From RACS-047 sp031553855 (GTDB taxonomy: Bacteria > Bacillota > Clostridia > Christensenellales > Pumilibacteraceae): a stretch of DNA of 64,000 bases. The notes beneath the pieces are model-generated. The model made no database searches, was not told where the DNA came from, and saw only the letters and a program-made list of their open reading frames with translations. Below are positions 52,468 to 60,285 of this stretch, in pieces. Every line of letters starts with the position of its first letter. Within the stretch, counting starts at the first letter, position 1. The stretch covers positions 1 to 64,000 of the forward strand of contig JAVBKW010000006.1 in NCBI GenBank assembly GCA_031553855.1, written 5' to 3'. The position numbers were made by a program, and so were the translations under genes.

Positions 52468-53985
52468 ATGAAGACTGACGCATTAATAATTTTGGACGGA
52501 TTCGGCTTTGGCGCAAGCGTTAAAGGTAACGCTATAGAAAAGGCCGGGATAAAAAACATCAAGGACTATATGAGTAAATATCCTTCCACGCTCATCGAGG
52601 CGTCGGGAAGAGCAGTCGGTTTGCCTAAAGGGCAGATGGGCAACAGCGAGGTGGGGCATTTAAACCTCGGCGCGGGAAGAGTAGTATATCAGGACATCAC
52701 TAAAATCGATAAATCCATCGAGGACGGAGATTTCTTCACAAACCCCGTTTTGATTGCGGGAATGGATAACGCCGTTAAAAACGGAACGGCCGTCCACCTT
52801 GTGGGGCTTTGCTCTGACGGCGGCGTTCACAGTCATATCGAGCATCTTTACGCGCTCTTAAAGCTTGCAAAAGCCAAGCGCGTCAAGCACGTCTACGTTC
52901 ATTGCATCACCGACGGCAGGGACGTCCCGCCCGACAGCGCGCGTTCTTACGTTGCCGAGCTTGAAAAGAAGATCAAGGAGATAGGCGCCGGTAAAATCGC
53001 AACGGTCGTGGGCAGATACTATTATATGGACCGCGACAACCGCTGGGAAAGGGTCGAGCGCGGCTACAATTGCGTTTTCTGCGCCGAGGGCTTAAAATAC
53101 ACGAACGCCGACGCGGGTATCGCCGCTTCATACGCATTAGGAAAGGTCGACGAGTTTATCGAGCCGATTGTCGTTGCGGGGTATAAGGGAGTAGAGGAAA
53201 ACGACACCGTCATTTTCTACAATTTCCGTTCCGACAGGGCGCGCGAAATTTCAAGGGCGATTTTGTACGAAACCTTTCCCTACTTTGAAAGGAAAAACGG
53301 CTTTAAAAACATTCATTATATAGGAATGACGCAGTATGACGAAACCTTTGAGGGCATCCATACGGCGTTCGCGCCTAAAACAATCGCAAACACCTTAGGC
53401 GAGTACCTCGGCGCGTGCGGCAAAACTCAGGCGCGCATAGCGGAAACCGAAAAATACGCGCACGTCACGTTCTTTTTTAACGGCGGCGTAGAAACTCCGA
53501 ATAAGGGCGAAGAAAGGTTCCTTATCCCCAGCCCTAAAGTTCCCACCTACGATCTAAAGCCCGAAATGAGCGCGTTTGAGGTGGCGGATAAGGCTGTCGA
53601 GACCGCAGGGACGGTAGACGCCATTATTTTAAATTTTGCCAACTGCGATATGGTAGGCCACACCGGCGTATTCAACGCGGCGGTCAAAGCGGTCGAGGCA
53701 GTTGACATTTGCGTAAAAAAAGTGGTGGACAAGATACTCTCAACTGGCGGCACAGTACTATTGACTGCCGACCACGGCAACGCCGAAACGATGACCTTCG
53801 ACGACGGCGCGCCCTGCACCTCGCATACCACAAACCCCGTCAAGTTTATCCTTATCGGCGAGAAATATAAAAACGCCGCTCTAAGGGACGGCGGCGCGCT
53901 GTGCGACGTGGCCCCCACGCTGCTGGAAGTAATGGGGCTTAATCAGCCGCAGGAAATGGACGGCGTTTCGCTTATCAGGAAATAA
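52468..53985 (+). CDS. gpmI: 2,3-bisphosphoglycerate-independent phosphoglycerate mutase
   Basis: 505 residues, full length. Interconverts 3- and 2-phosphoglycerate using two Mn ions and a phosphoserine. The nucleophile Ser is in GQMGNSEVGHLNLG; the metal-binding C-terminal motif is VLLTADHGNAETM, and HTGVFNAAVKAVE is also present. AGAGGTGG lies before the ATG. The start codes MKTDALIILDGFGFG. Confidence 0.97.
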   Translation: MKTDALIILDGFGFGASVKGNAIEKAGIKNIKDYMSKYPSTLIEASGRAVGLPKGQMGNSEVGHLNLGAGRVVYQDITKIDKSIEDGDFFTNPVLIAGMDNAVKNGTAVHLVGLCSDGGVHSHIEHLYALLKLAKAKRVKHVYVHCITDGRDVPPDSARSYVAELEKKIKEIGAGKIATVVGRYYYMDRDNRWERVERGYNCVFCAEGLKYTNADAGIAASYALGKVDEFIEPIVVAGYKGVEENDTVIFYNFRSDRAREISRAILYETFPYFERKNGFKNIHYIGMTQYDETFEGIHTAFAPKTIANTLGEYLGACGKTQARIAETEKYAHVTFFFNGGVETPNKGEERFLIPSPKVPTYDLKPEMSAFEVADKAVETAGTVDAIILNFANCDMVGHTGVFNAAVKAVEAVDICVKKVVDKILSTGGTVLLTADHGNAETMTFDDGAPCTSHTTNPVKFILIGEKYKNAALRDGGALCDVAPTLLEVMGLNQPQEMDGVSLIRK

Positions 53986-54026
53986 ACCGCCGCCCAATTT
54001 TAAAAGAAAAATAAGATATGATTTAA

Positions 54027-54066
54027 AGGGAAGCGTACTGCTATAAAAAAGTACGTTTTTCTTTTG
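54027..54066 (+). terminator. Terminator after gpmI
   Basis: AAGCGTAC pairs with GTACGTTTTT across an A-rich loop, followed by CTTTTG. Confidence 0.65.
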
Positions 54067-54073
54067 TAAAAAA

Positions 54074-54302
54074 ACTAGAAAAGGATTCATCGCCACTCTT
54101 ACCGCTACGCTTGGATTTGCCGCCTCTTTAACGTATTAAATATACGCTCGGTCGGCGTCAAAACCAACTGTTGTAAGCACTCCCGACGCGCTTAGCCGAG
54201 CAAATAAGCGGAAGCGAATTTGCGAACGCCAACAGCGCAGCTGTTACATATCTTTTCTAATAAATTATGCATCGGCAACAAGCCGATAGCAGTCAAAAGG
54301 AG
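54074..54302 (+). repeat. Dispersed hairpin element, copy B1, with ribosome-site tail
   Basis: Terminal repeats ACTAGAAAAGGAT and the complement of ATCTTTTCTAA; paired arms CTTAC/GTAAG, TTGG/CCAA, TTTG/CAAA and CGCC/GGCG; right-arm motif CCAACTGTTG; apical core CGTATTAAATATACGCTC. The right arm has extra sequence, so this copy is 187 bp. Beyond it a tail hairpin ATCGGC/GCCGAT is followed by AGCAGTCAAAAGGAG, which forms the Shine-Dalgarno sequence of the transporter gene. Confidence 0.8.
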
Positions 54303-54311
54303 TTTATACAA

Positions 54312-54911
54312 ATGGAAAACAATCAGCAAAAGCACGTAGACCCCAGTGCGCTCGGGCTTTTCGGATTAGCTCTTGTGACGCTTGTGGCGTCTATGCAGAA
54401 GTTCGGCATAGTAGAAAACACGCTTTTCGTAATACCGTGGGCGGTGTTCTTAGGCGCGGCCGCGCAATTGCTTGCCGGTATTATGGACTATAAAAAGGGC
54501 AACGCTTTCGGCGGGCTAGCGTTTGTCGGTTACGGTGTTTTTTGGCTCGGCGTGGCTATGACGTGGAGCTTTTCAGGCGGAGTGATACCCGCCGCAGTTA
54601 CGGGCGATTCAAAGGCTCTCGGCTTTGCTTTTTTAGGCTATCTCATTTTCACGCTGATAATGACAGTCGGTTCTCTGCCCACAAACAAGGTGCTCACAAT
54701 AATTTTCGTGCTTATCGACTTCCTTTTTATAGGGCTCACTTTCTCAACCCTCGGCATTCTTCACGGGTTTATGCACTATTTTGCGGCAGCCGCGGAAATT
54801 TTAATTGCGGCTTTCTCGTTCTATGCCTGCGCGGCCAACATCTTGGCTATACAGTTCAAAAAAACCGTACTGCCGATAGGAAAGCCTTTTTATACCTTTA
54901 AGGAAGTATAG
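54312..54911 (+). CDS. satP: Acetate/succinate transporter of the SatP (GPR1/FUN34/YaaH) family
   Basis: 199 residues from ATG 54312 (MENNQQKHVDPSALGL); AAAAGGAG lies 9 nt upstream, and the in-frame ATG at 54267 falls inside the repeat element. Six hydrophobic spans. DPSALGLFGLALVTLVAS corresponds to the family N-terminal NPAPLGLF motif; FGGLAFVGYGVFWLGVA and the rest fit. Family members import acetate or succinate with protons or release them as end products. Bracketed by repeat copies B1 and B2; B2 starts at the base after the stop codon. Confidence 0.9.
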   Translation: MENNQQKHVDPSALGLFGLALVTLVASMQKFGIVENTLFVIPWAVFLGAAAQLLAGIMDYKKGNAFGGLAFVGYGVFWLGVAMTWSFSGGVIPAAVTGDSKALGFAFLGYLIFTLIMTVGSLPTNKVLTIIFVLIDFLFIGLTFSTLGILHGFMHYFAAAAEILIAAFSFYACAANILAIQFKKTVLPIGKPFYTFKEV

Positions 54912-55052
54912 CTAGAAAAGAATTCATCGTGTAATACGGACCTCGCCGCCTTGGTCGAGTATTTGATATACACTCCCGACGTCGGCAAGGCAACTGTTGC
55001 CCGTCTGACACGCGACTTCTTTTCTAGTAAATTGTATGTCGGCTTATGCCGA
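54912..55052 (+). repeat. Dispersed hairpin element, copy B2
   Basis: CTAGAAAAGAATTCATCG pairs with the complement of CGCGACTTCTTTTCTAG. Variable inner stems GTGT/ACAC and CGG/CCG; right-arm motif CAACTGTTGCCCGTC; apical core GAGTATTTGATATACACTC. 116 bp to 55027, followed by a tail hairpin GTCGGC/GCCGAC to 55052, but without the ribosome-site end. Confidence 0.85.
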
Positions 55053-55099
55053 CTGCAACCCTATTGCCGATTTTTTAATGCAATTATAATTCTTTTCTC

Positions 55100-55128
55100 T
55101 TGTTTACTTAATTTTATTGATGTATAAT
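55100..55128 (+). promoter_or_regulatory. Promoter of the small membrane protein gene
   Basis: TTGTTT (55100-55105), 17 bp, TATAAT (55123-55128); the ribosome site AAGGA lies before the ATG at 55171. Confidence 0.6.
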
Positions 55129-55170
55129 TGAAGCATAATTGTAAATGAATATTTTAAGGATGGAAGAAAA

Positions 55171-55482
55171 ATGATTATAGGAAGACCCATAGAAAAAGTA
55201 ATTGATTTTATCGGAGAGTTCCTGGCGATGGGAACCGTTATTCTGCTTATAGTTATGTATATCAACAGTTTGTTGATGTCTAAAGGCTTGCCCGGATTCA
55301 TTCCCGCCGATAAACTTGATTTTATGAAATCACTGCGCGAATACGCGATAGTTGCGGTCGTGGGGCTTAAAGCCTTGGAATTTGCATTAAAGAGAAATGT
55401 TATTTTGGCAATTATCTGTTTTGCTATCATTGCAGCGGCCGTAATTTTAGTTATGCTTCCCGGTGCGGCTCTAGGTGCGTAA
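55171..55482 (+). CDS. Small three-span membrane protein, unknown function
   Basis: 103 residues with hydrophobic segments at about 17-37, 58-74 and 78-98 (AMGTVILLIVMYINSLLM; YAIVAVVGLKALEFAL; ILAIICFAIIAAAVILVMLP). The ATG has TTAAGGATGG upstream, and the gene has its own promoter and a strong terminator, so it is very likely real. No family recognised. AT-rich relative to its neighbours. Confidence 0.75.
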   Translation: MIIGRPIEKVIDFIGEFLAMGTVILLIVMYINSLLMSKGLPGFIPADKLDFMKSLREYAIVAVVGLKALEFALKRNVILAIICFAIIAAAVILVMLPGAALGA

Positions 55483-55519
55483 ATGTAGTTAACAAGACTG
55501 TGTTTCCTATATAATATCA

Positions 55520-55560
55520 AAGGACTGTTACCGATAATCACCGGCAACAGTCCTTTTTTT
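55520..55560 (+). terminator. Terminator of the small membrane protein gene
   Basis: AGGACTGTT pairs with AACAGTCCT, with CCG/CGG inside, followed by seven T residues. Confidence 0.9.
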
Positions 55561-55611
55561 GGGCTTAATGTCAAATATTGGGATTGTCAGTATTTTCAAA
55601 CAAGGCATTTG

Positions 55612-56226
55612 TTAGAACTTGCGTAAGATGCGGAACCTAAAGCAGAAATTTCTGCTGCAACAACAATGGCCGCCGCAATGCTCTTGCTTTTTTTCGTGAT
55701 CGCAACGTTCGTCTTTCTTGAAGAGGCAGTTATCTTCCTTATCAAATTCAAAACGGCCGTCTTTTTTATCGAATTCAAAACGGTCGTCTTTCTTGTCTTC
55801 TTTGCCGTAGCCGCACTTATCTACGCAAACATAACCGCAGTTCTTTTTGCAGTTATCTTTCTTCTCAAAGTAAGAGCCGTCGTCTTTCTTGCAGTCGCAA
55901 ATATCTTTCTTATCGTCGAAACGCTCGTCTTTCTTATCGTCGAAACGCTTGTCGTTTTTGCAGTCGCAAATATCTTTCTTCTTGTCAAAGTCGAAACGCT
56001 CGTCTTTTTTGTCAAAGTCGAAACGCTTGTCGTTTTTGCAGTCGCAGATATCTTTCTTATCGTCGAAACGCTCGTCTTTCTTATCGTCAAAGTCGAAACG
56101 CTCGTCATTCTTGCCGTCAAAGCCTTTATCGCTAAAATCCTTATCGCTATGTCCTTTGCCGTCTTTTTGCTTGAAATCTTTGCCGGAATCTTCCCTTTCG
56201 TAGTTATATTGAGTTTCGTAATTCAT
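55612..56226 (-). CDS. Cys/Asp/Lys-rich repeat protein, candidate spore-coat protein
   Basis: 204 residues starting at ATG 56226 with GGAGGAG upstream. Nearly all is low complexity: units of KKDERFDDKK and DICDCKNDKRFD (about 20 residues) repeated, a Cys-rich second half (CKKNCGYVCVDKCGYG) and a CGGHCCCSRNFC cluster near the end. Highly charged, no signal peptide. The sigma-K-like promoter upstream suggests late mother-cell expression and incorporation in the spore coat, possibly cross-linked or metal-binding through its Cys residues. The long opposite-strand frame is a compositional shadow. Confidence 0.75.
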   Translation of the reverse strand: MNYETQYNYEREDSGKDFKQKDGKGHSDKDFSDKGFDGKNDERFDFDDKKDERFDDKKDICDCKNDKRFDFDKKDERFDFDKKKDICDCKNDKRFDDKKDERFDDKKDICDCKKDDGSYFEKKDNCKKNCGYVCVDKCGYGKEDKKDDRFEFDKKDGRFEFDKEDNCLFKKDERCDHEKKQEHCGGHCCCSRNFCFRFRILRKF

Positions 56227-56251
56227 TACAATTTTCTCCTCCGTATACTAT

Positions 56252-56279
56252 TAATATATGTGAAGAGAAAAAAACTGTT
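56252..56279 (-). promoter_or_regulatory. Sigma-K-like promoter
   Basis: Minus strand AACA (56279-56276), 15 bp, CATATATTA (56260-56252), matching the sigma-K pattern mACm and CATAnnnTA at the usual distance. No sigma-A -35/-10 pair is seen in this position. Confidence 0.55.
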
Positions 56280-56306
56280 ACTTGACCCCCTTATTGTGAG
56301 GTCTCT

Positions 56307-56819
56307 TTAATTTAATATAGCTATAAACAGATTAAGGTAAGCGGCGAATGCGAGCCACATAGCGTAGGGGACGAGCAGCCAGAAAGAAAGCTTATCTATT
56401 TTATAGTTGAGTATCATTTGTATCACCGTTATCGCAAGCAGCGCCCCCAGCCAGATAAAGGTGAAGGAGTAGATCCTTGCTATAAAGAATAGAGGCACCC
56501 ACGAAATATTTATAATAAGCCCTGCGACCCACAGCGCGGAGCTTATTTGTTTATATGACGTTTGCTCTTGAGTATAAGCGGGAGCCGTAAGCACGCGGTG
56601 CAACGAAAAACCTATCATCGCATAAAGTATCGGCCAGACTATCGCAAAAACTATATCCGGCGGGGTGGCGGGCGGCGTAACGAGCCCGGCGTAACCCTTA
56701 AAGGATTGCCCGAAATATCCCGCTAAAAAACCTGCGATCAACGTTCCGCCCACGCACACGATAAAAGACAGAAGCTTATTGCCGCTTTTCGATTTATTTA
56801 ATTCGTAAGTATTATTCAT
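56307..56819 (-). CDS. tspO: TspO/MBR family protein
   Basis: 170 residues from ATG 56819 (MNNTYELNKSKSG). Five hydrophobic spans; GYFGQSFKGYAGLVTPPATP and PPDIVFAIVWPILYAMIGFS match the TspO porphyrin/cholesterol-binding fold, and the Trp-rich loops are kept. TspO proteins bind tetrapyrroles and are linked to stress responses. The longer upstream frame lacks support: a promoter ends six bases before this ATG, and there is no ribosome site. Confidence 0.9.
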   Translation of the reverse strand: MNNTYELNKSKSGNKLLSFIVCVGGTLIAGFLAGYFGQSFKGYAGLVTPPATPPDIVFAIVWPILYAMIGFSLHRVLTAPAYTQEQTSYKQISSALWVAGLIINISWVPLFFIARIYSFTFIWLGALLAITVIQMILNYKIDKLSFWLLVPYAMWLAFAAYLNLFIAILN

Positions 56820-56825
56820 ATAATT

Positions 56826-56855
56826 AGTATACTTAGCGTTCGTAAATTTATACAA
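56826..56855 (-). promoter_or_regulatory. Promoter abutting the tspO start codon
   Basis: Minus strand TTGTAT (56855-56850), 18 bp, TATACT (56831-56826). Six bases separate the -10 from the ATG at 56819, implying a leaderless transcript. Confidence 0.6.
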
Positions 56856-56946
56856 AACTATCGTTTTTATAGCGCGGTCCACGTAAAAAGCGACGGTTGC
56901 GCCGCGGCTAAAAACCTTTTGGCGAAGCTTAAAAAACACTTTTTTA

Positions 56947-56975
56947 TTGACAAAACCGCGCAATTATTATATACT
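56947..56975 (+). promoter_or_regulatory. Sigma-A promoter of the QueD-like gene
   Basis: TTGACA (56947-56952), 17 bp, TATACT (56970-56975). The leader is about 100 nt and ends in AAGGGGAG. It diverges from the tspO promoter. Confidence 0.8.
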
Positions 56976-57079
56976 GAAAATCAGCAATAAAATAAATCTG
57001 GAATCAAAAGCCGGTTATGAAAGTGTGCGCATGCGGGAGCAAAAATACCCGTAAATATATATAGAAGGGGAGAACAGAA

Positions 57080-57643
57080 ATGAGAAGTTTCACAACGTTA
57101 GACCTACAATACGCCCATAGGTTTTATGGGTTCAAAGGAGAAGCCCAGTATTTGCACGGGCATACCGGCATACTGACTTTAGAGGTCGAGGAGAGCGTAA
57201 ATGCCGGAGTCAATATGGTTTTTCCTTGCAACGAGATAAGGAAAACCGCTTGGGAGGTTCTTCAAAATTTTGATCATGCACTTATTTTGAGAGAAGACGA
57301 TCCGTTGCTGCCTGCGATCCTAAGCGTTTATGACGCTCAAGGTATTAGGAACGGCGCGCCCACCAATATACAAAAAGGCCCTGCGTTCAAGACCGAGTTA
57401 GCGACAGCGTATCCGCAATGCCGTCTCATCGTCACTAAAGAAACAATGACAGTCGAGGGGATGATCAAAATAGTATACGATTTACTTAAAGATAAATTGA
57501 ATATTGTTAAAATCACCTTTACAAGCGGAGTAAACGGAGCCACGCAGGAATACGCGCCGCACAAAGATACAGACCGTTGCCCGTTATGCGGTATTGCCCT
57601 AAACGAAAATGGCGTTTGCCCCAAATGCGGTTATAAAAAATAA
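57080..57643 (+). CDS. queD: 6-pyruvoyl-tetrahydropterin/6-carboxytetrahydropterin synthase-like protein with zinc ribbon
   Basis: 187 residues, longer than QueD (about 120-140). The PTPS fold is indicated by the zinc ligands YAHRF and YLHGHTG, NFDHALIL, and the active-site stretch TKETMTVEGM. A C-terminal zinc ribbon (CPLCG...CPKCG) is fused, as in some Firmicutes homologues. QueD makes 6-carboxytetrahydropterin for queuosine; because no other queuosine genes are adjacent, a different pterin role remains possible. Confidence 0.82.
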   Translation: MRSFTTLDLQYAHRFYGFKGEAQYLHGHTGILTLEVEESVNAGVNMVFPCNEIRKTAWEVLQNFDHALILREDDPLLPAILSVYDAQGIRNGAPTNIQKGPAFKTELATAYPQCRLIVTKETMTVEGMIKIVYDLLKDKLNIVKITFTSGVNGATQEYAPHKDTDRCPLCGIALNENGVCPKCGYKK

Positions 57644-57740
57644 CCGGGAGTATTGCAGGCATTATACGCAAATTTGTATTTAGCATAATTTTTTATACTA
57701 TTTAGACGCTTTTTTTATCCATCTAACCAAATTACAACGA

Positions 57741-57787
57741 AAGGGGCTGTATTATGAGATTTTTCTCCTAATACAGCCCCGATTTTT
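57741..57787 (+). terminator. Long hairpin terminator of a repeated family
   Basis: GGGGCTGTATTA pairs with TAATACAGCCCC, with GAGA/TCTC inside, followed by GATTTTT. Third copy of the family at 27036 and 42211. Confidence 0.8.
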
Positions 57788-58011
57788 ACGCTATAGGAAT
57801 TATCGCTTTAAAAAAGCTGGCAAAGTTTACGTTAGCGCGAAAAAAGCCGAACCTCAAGTGAGGGAAGCGGCGCGAAGCGACACCTTTTTTATACTATGTT
57901 AAAGCGCTTTCTTTTGAGGGTCTAAAAGCCGTACAAAAATTAAAGCCGTAAAAACTTTAAAAATCAGTATAAAATCCTAAAAATATGACGAATATTTGTG
58001 TGTGAAAACGT
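57788..58011. other. Intergenic stretch before the S10 operon promoter
   Basis: No gene. It contains short runs such as CCTCAAGTGAGG and CGGCGCGAAGCG followed by CTTTTTT (about 57852-57895), a possible weak additional terminator. Otherwise AT-rich with nothing recognisable. Confidence 0.5.
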
Positions 58012-58040
58012 TTGACATTAAAAGTTAATTGACGTATAAT
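58012..58040 (+). promoter_or_regulatory. Consensus promoter of the S10 operon
   Basis: TTGACA (58012-58017), exactly 17 bp, TATAAT (58035-58040): a perfect match, as expected for ribosomal protein genes. Confidence 0.9.
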
Positions 58041-58046
58041 TAAAAA

Positions 58047-58294
58047 GCTGTACTCTAAAGGAGTAGGCGGTTTTTCGGGGACGGGGATGAAACCGGAGGT
58101 TACTACGTCAAATTTGCAGGCGGAGAGAACTTCGGCGGACTATGCGCAGGGCAATATGATCCTGTGCGGCGCGAATCTTTGGTCGTATAAGGCGTTAAGC
58201 TTTAAAGAAGGGCTTTAATAAGCCCCTTAAATTTCCCCGATAAAAAGACACACACGACCGAGTTGTTGCGAAATTGCTATGGAGGTAAAAATTA
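58047..58294 (+). promoter_or_regulatory. Long S10 operon leader
   Basis: About 248 nt between the predicted start and rpsJ. It begins with a TACTC/GAGTA hairpin, contains a 43-codon ORF (58087-58218), and has a hairpin GGGCTT/AAGCCC (58210-58225) followed by CTTAAATTT, a weak terminator or attenuator. Ribosomal operon leaders commonly bind a product protein for feedback control; which one acts here cannot be read from the sequence. Confidence 0.55.
58087..58218 (+). CDS. Possible 43-residue leader ORF upstream of rpsJ
   Basis: ATG 58087, preceded by GGGGACGGGG, runs for 43 codons to TAA 58216-58218. The product starts MKPEVTTSNLQAERTSADYA and ends WSYKALSFKEGL. Codons are similar to neighbouring genes, and its stop lies in the loop of the attenuator-like hairpin. 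It could be a regulatory leader peptide or a chance frame in a structured RNA. Confidence 0.35.
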   Translation: MKPEVTTSNLQAERTSADYAQGNMILCGANLWSYKALSFKEGL

Positions 58295-58603
58295 ATGGCA
58301 AGTCAGAAAATCCGAATCAAGCTCAAGGCTTACGACCACGACCTTATCGACCAGTCGGCCGCAAGGATAGTGGAGACGGCTAAGAAAACCGGCACAAAGG
58401 TTTCCGGCCCTATCCCTCTTCCTACGGACAAGGAAGTTATCACGATACTTCGTGCTGTCCATAAGTATAAGGATTCGAGAGAGCAGTTCGAGATGAGAAC
58501 ACATAAGCGTTTGATTGATATATACAGCCCGTCGGCTAAAACGGTCGATTCGCTTACTAAGCTGGATCTTCCTGCCGGCGTAGACATTAAGATCAAACTT
58601 TAA
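58295..58603 (+). CDS. rpsJ: Ribosomal protein S10
   Basis: 102 residues. Small-subunit head protein that also partners NusB in antitermination. QKIRIKLKAYDHDLIDQSA and SGPIPLPTDKEVITILRA are diagnostic. Start has ATGGAGGT upstream. First gene of the S10 operon. Confidence 0.98.
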   Translation: MASQKIRIKLKAYDHDLIDQSAARIVETAKKTGTKVSGPIPLPTDKEVITILRAVHKYKDSREQFEMRTHKRLIDIYSPSAKTVDSLTKLDLPAGVDIKIKL

Positions 58604-58626
58604 GAAGAGGCGCGGAGGAAATCAAA

Positions 58627-59262
58627 ATGGAAAAATCAATACTTGGCCGAAAACTGGGAATGACTCAGGTATTCGACGAAACTGGATTAATGATACCGGT
58701 AACCGTTGTTGAAGCGGGGCCGATGAAGGTAGTAAGAAAAAAGACCGTTGAAAGAGACGGCTACAGCGCGCTTCAGGTCGCTTTCGAGGAAGTCAAAGCG
58801 GACAACCTTAACAAGCCCCAGGCAGGCGTTTACAAGAAAGCGGGCGTTAAGCCGGCGAAAGTTTTAAAGGAACTTAAGTTTACAGATTTCGATAAATACG
58901 AAGTCGGCGCGGCTATAAAGTGCGATATCTTCTCCGACGGAGAGATGGTAGACGTTTCCGGAACAAGCAAAGGCCACGGCTTTTCGGGCGTTATCAAACG
59001 CTGGAACCAGCACAGGCTGAAGATGACCCACGGTACCGGCCCGACACACCGTTCACTCGGCTCGACCGGCGCAAACAGCGGCATGAGCAAGGTCATCAAA
59101 GGCCTTCATATGCCCGGACAGTTCGGCAGCGTGAGCGTGACCGTTCAGAATCTTAAAGTAGTCAGAGTTGACGCAGAACGCAACGTGCTCCTTATCAAAG
59201 GCGCGGTTCCCGGCCCTAAAGGCGGGCTCGTTACAGTCAAAGCGGCTGTTAAATCGAAGTAG
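58627..59262 (+). CDS. rplC: Ribosomal protein L3
   Basis: 211 residues. Large-subunit protein near the peptidyl-transferase centre. ILGRKLGMTQVFDE at the start and the conserved loop HGTGPTHRSLGSTGANSG are present. Ribosome site GCGGAGGA; 23 nt after rpsJ. Confidence 0.98.
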   Translation: MEKSILGRKLGMTQVFDETGLMIPVTVVEAGPMKVVRKKTVERDGYSALQVAFEEVKADNLNKPQAGVYKKAGVKPAKVLKELKFTDFDKYEVGAAIKCDIFSDGEMVDVSGTSKGHGFSGVIKRWNQHRLKMTHGTGPTHRSLGSTGANSGMSKVIKGLHMPGQFGSVSVTVQNLKVVRVDAERNVLLIKGAVPGPKGGLVTVKAAVKSK

Positions 59263-59281
59263 GACAAAGGAGTAAAGAGTA

Positions 59282-59971
59282 ATGCCAAGCGTAAAAATTT
59301 ACAAACAGACAGGCGCAGCAGCCGGAACGGTTGAACTCAACGATTCGGTTTTCGGCGCGGAATATAATGAAGCGTTGATACATCAGGCGGTAGTCGCTCA
59401 GATGAACAACGCCCGTCAAGGCACAAAGAGCGCGCTCACAAGGACGGAAGTTCGCGGCGGCGGAATCAAGCCGTGGCGTCAAAAGGGTACAGGCAGAGCG
59501 CGTCAGGGTTCCACAAGGGCTCCCCAGTGGATTAAGGGCGGAGTAGTATTCGCGCCCAAGCCCAGAGATTTTTCTCAGAAAATGAACAAACAGGCAAAGC
59601 GCGCCGCACTTCTTAGCGCATTAAGCGCGAAGGTAGAGGCCCAAGAGCTCGTCCTTATAGACGAAATCAAGCTGCAGGCCGCAAAAACCAAGGAAATGGC
59701 CGCAATAATGGAAGCGCTCAAGCTCAACATCAAAACCCATATCGCTATAAACGAGAAGGGCGAACAGGTTGAAAAGGTTTCGGCGTCGCTGCCTACGATA
59801 CTTCTTGTCGTAACCGATAAGGACGACGAGATCGTAAGGGCTGCAGGCAATCTTCCCTACGTTGTAACTATCAGATCTAACCTCATCAACGTTTACGACG
59901 TTGTCGGCTGCACAAAGCTTGTAGCTACTCTTGAGGCGGCAAAGAAAATCGAGGAGGCATACAAAGCATAA
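59282..59971 (+). CDS. rplD: Ribosomal protein L4
   Basis: 229 residues, slightly longer than usual. Lines the exit tunnel; in many bacteria L4 represses its own operon by binding the leader. The extended loop RQGTKSALTRTEVRGGGIKP and KGTGRARQGSTRAPQW are typical. Its stop overlaps the next start by one base (TAATG). Confidence 0.97.
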   Translation: MPSVKIYKQTGAAAGTVELNDSVFGAEYNEALIHQAVVAQMNNARQGTKSALTRTEVRGGGIKPWRQKGTGRARQGSTRAPQWIKGGVVFAPKPRDFSQKMNKQAKRAALLSALSAKVEAQELVLIDEIKLQAAKTKEMAAIMEALKLNIKTHIAINEKGEQVEKVSASLPTILLVVTDKDDEIVRAAGNLPYVVTIRSNLINVYDVVGCTKLVATLEAAKKIEEAYKA

Positions 59972-60270
59972 TGGACGCTTATGAAATAATCAAAAAACCG
60001 CTTTTGTCGGAAAAAAGTTATGCGGGTATCCCGTCGAAAAAGTATACGTTTATCGTTGATTTCAGGGCAAATAAGACCCAGATCAAGGCTGCGGTAGAAG
60101 AACTTTTCAAGCAGTATAACGTAAAGGTCGAAAAGGTCAACACCGCCAACGTCAGAGGAAAATACAAACGTCAGGGCCAGAACGAGGGCTACACCTCAAA
60201 GTTTAAGAAAGCATACGTTCAGCTTAAAGATTCCAGCCCCGCTATCCCGTTCTTTGAGAGTCTGGTATAA
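59971..60270 (+). CDS. rplW: Ribosomal protein L23
   Basis: 99 residues. Docking site for trigger factor and SRP at the tunnel exit. AYEIIKKPLLSEKSYAGI and KYTFIVDFRANKTQIKAAVE are characteristic. Coupled to rplD through TAATG. Confidence 0.97.
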   Translation: MDAYEIIKKPLLSEKSYAGIPSKKYTFIVDFRANKTQIKAAVEELFKQYNVKVEKVNTANVRGKYKRQGQNEGYTSKFKKAYVQLKDSSPAIPFFESLV

Positions 60271-60285
60271 GGAGTAAAACTTAAA

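Noticed and set aside
55666..56310. 214-codon hydrophobic frame on the + strand
   Set aside because: Antisense shadow of the Asp/Lys repeats; the minus-strand gene has a clear GGAGGAG site and a promoter.
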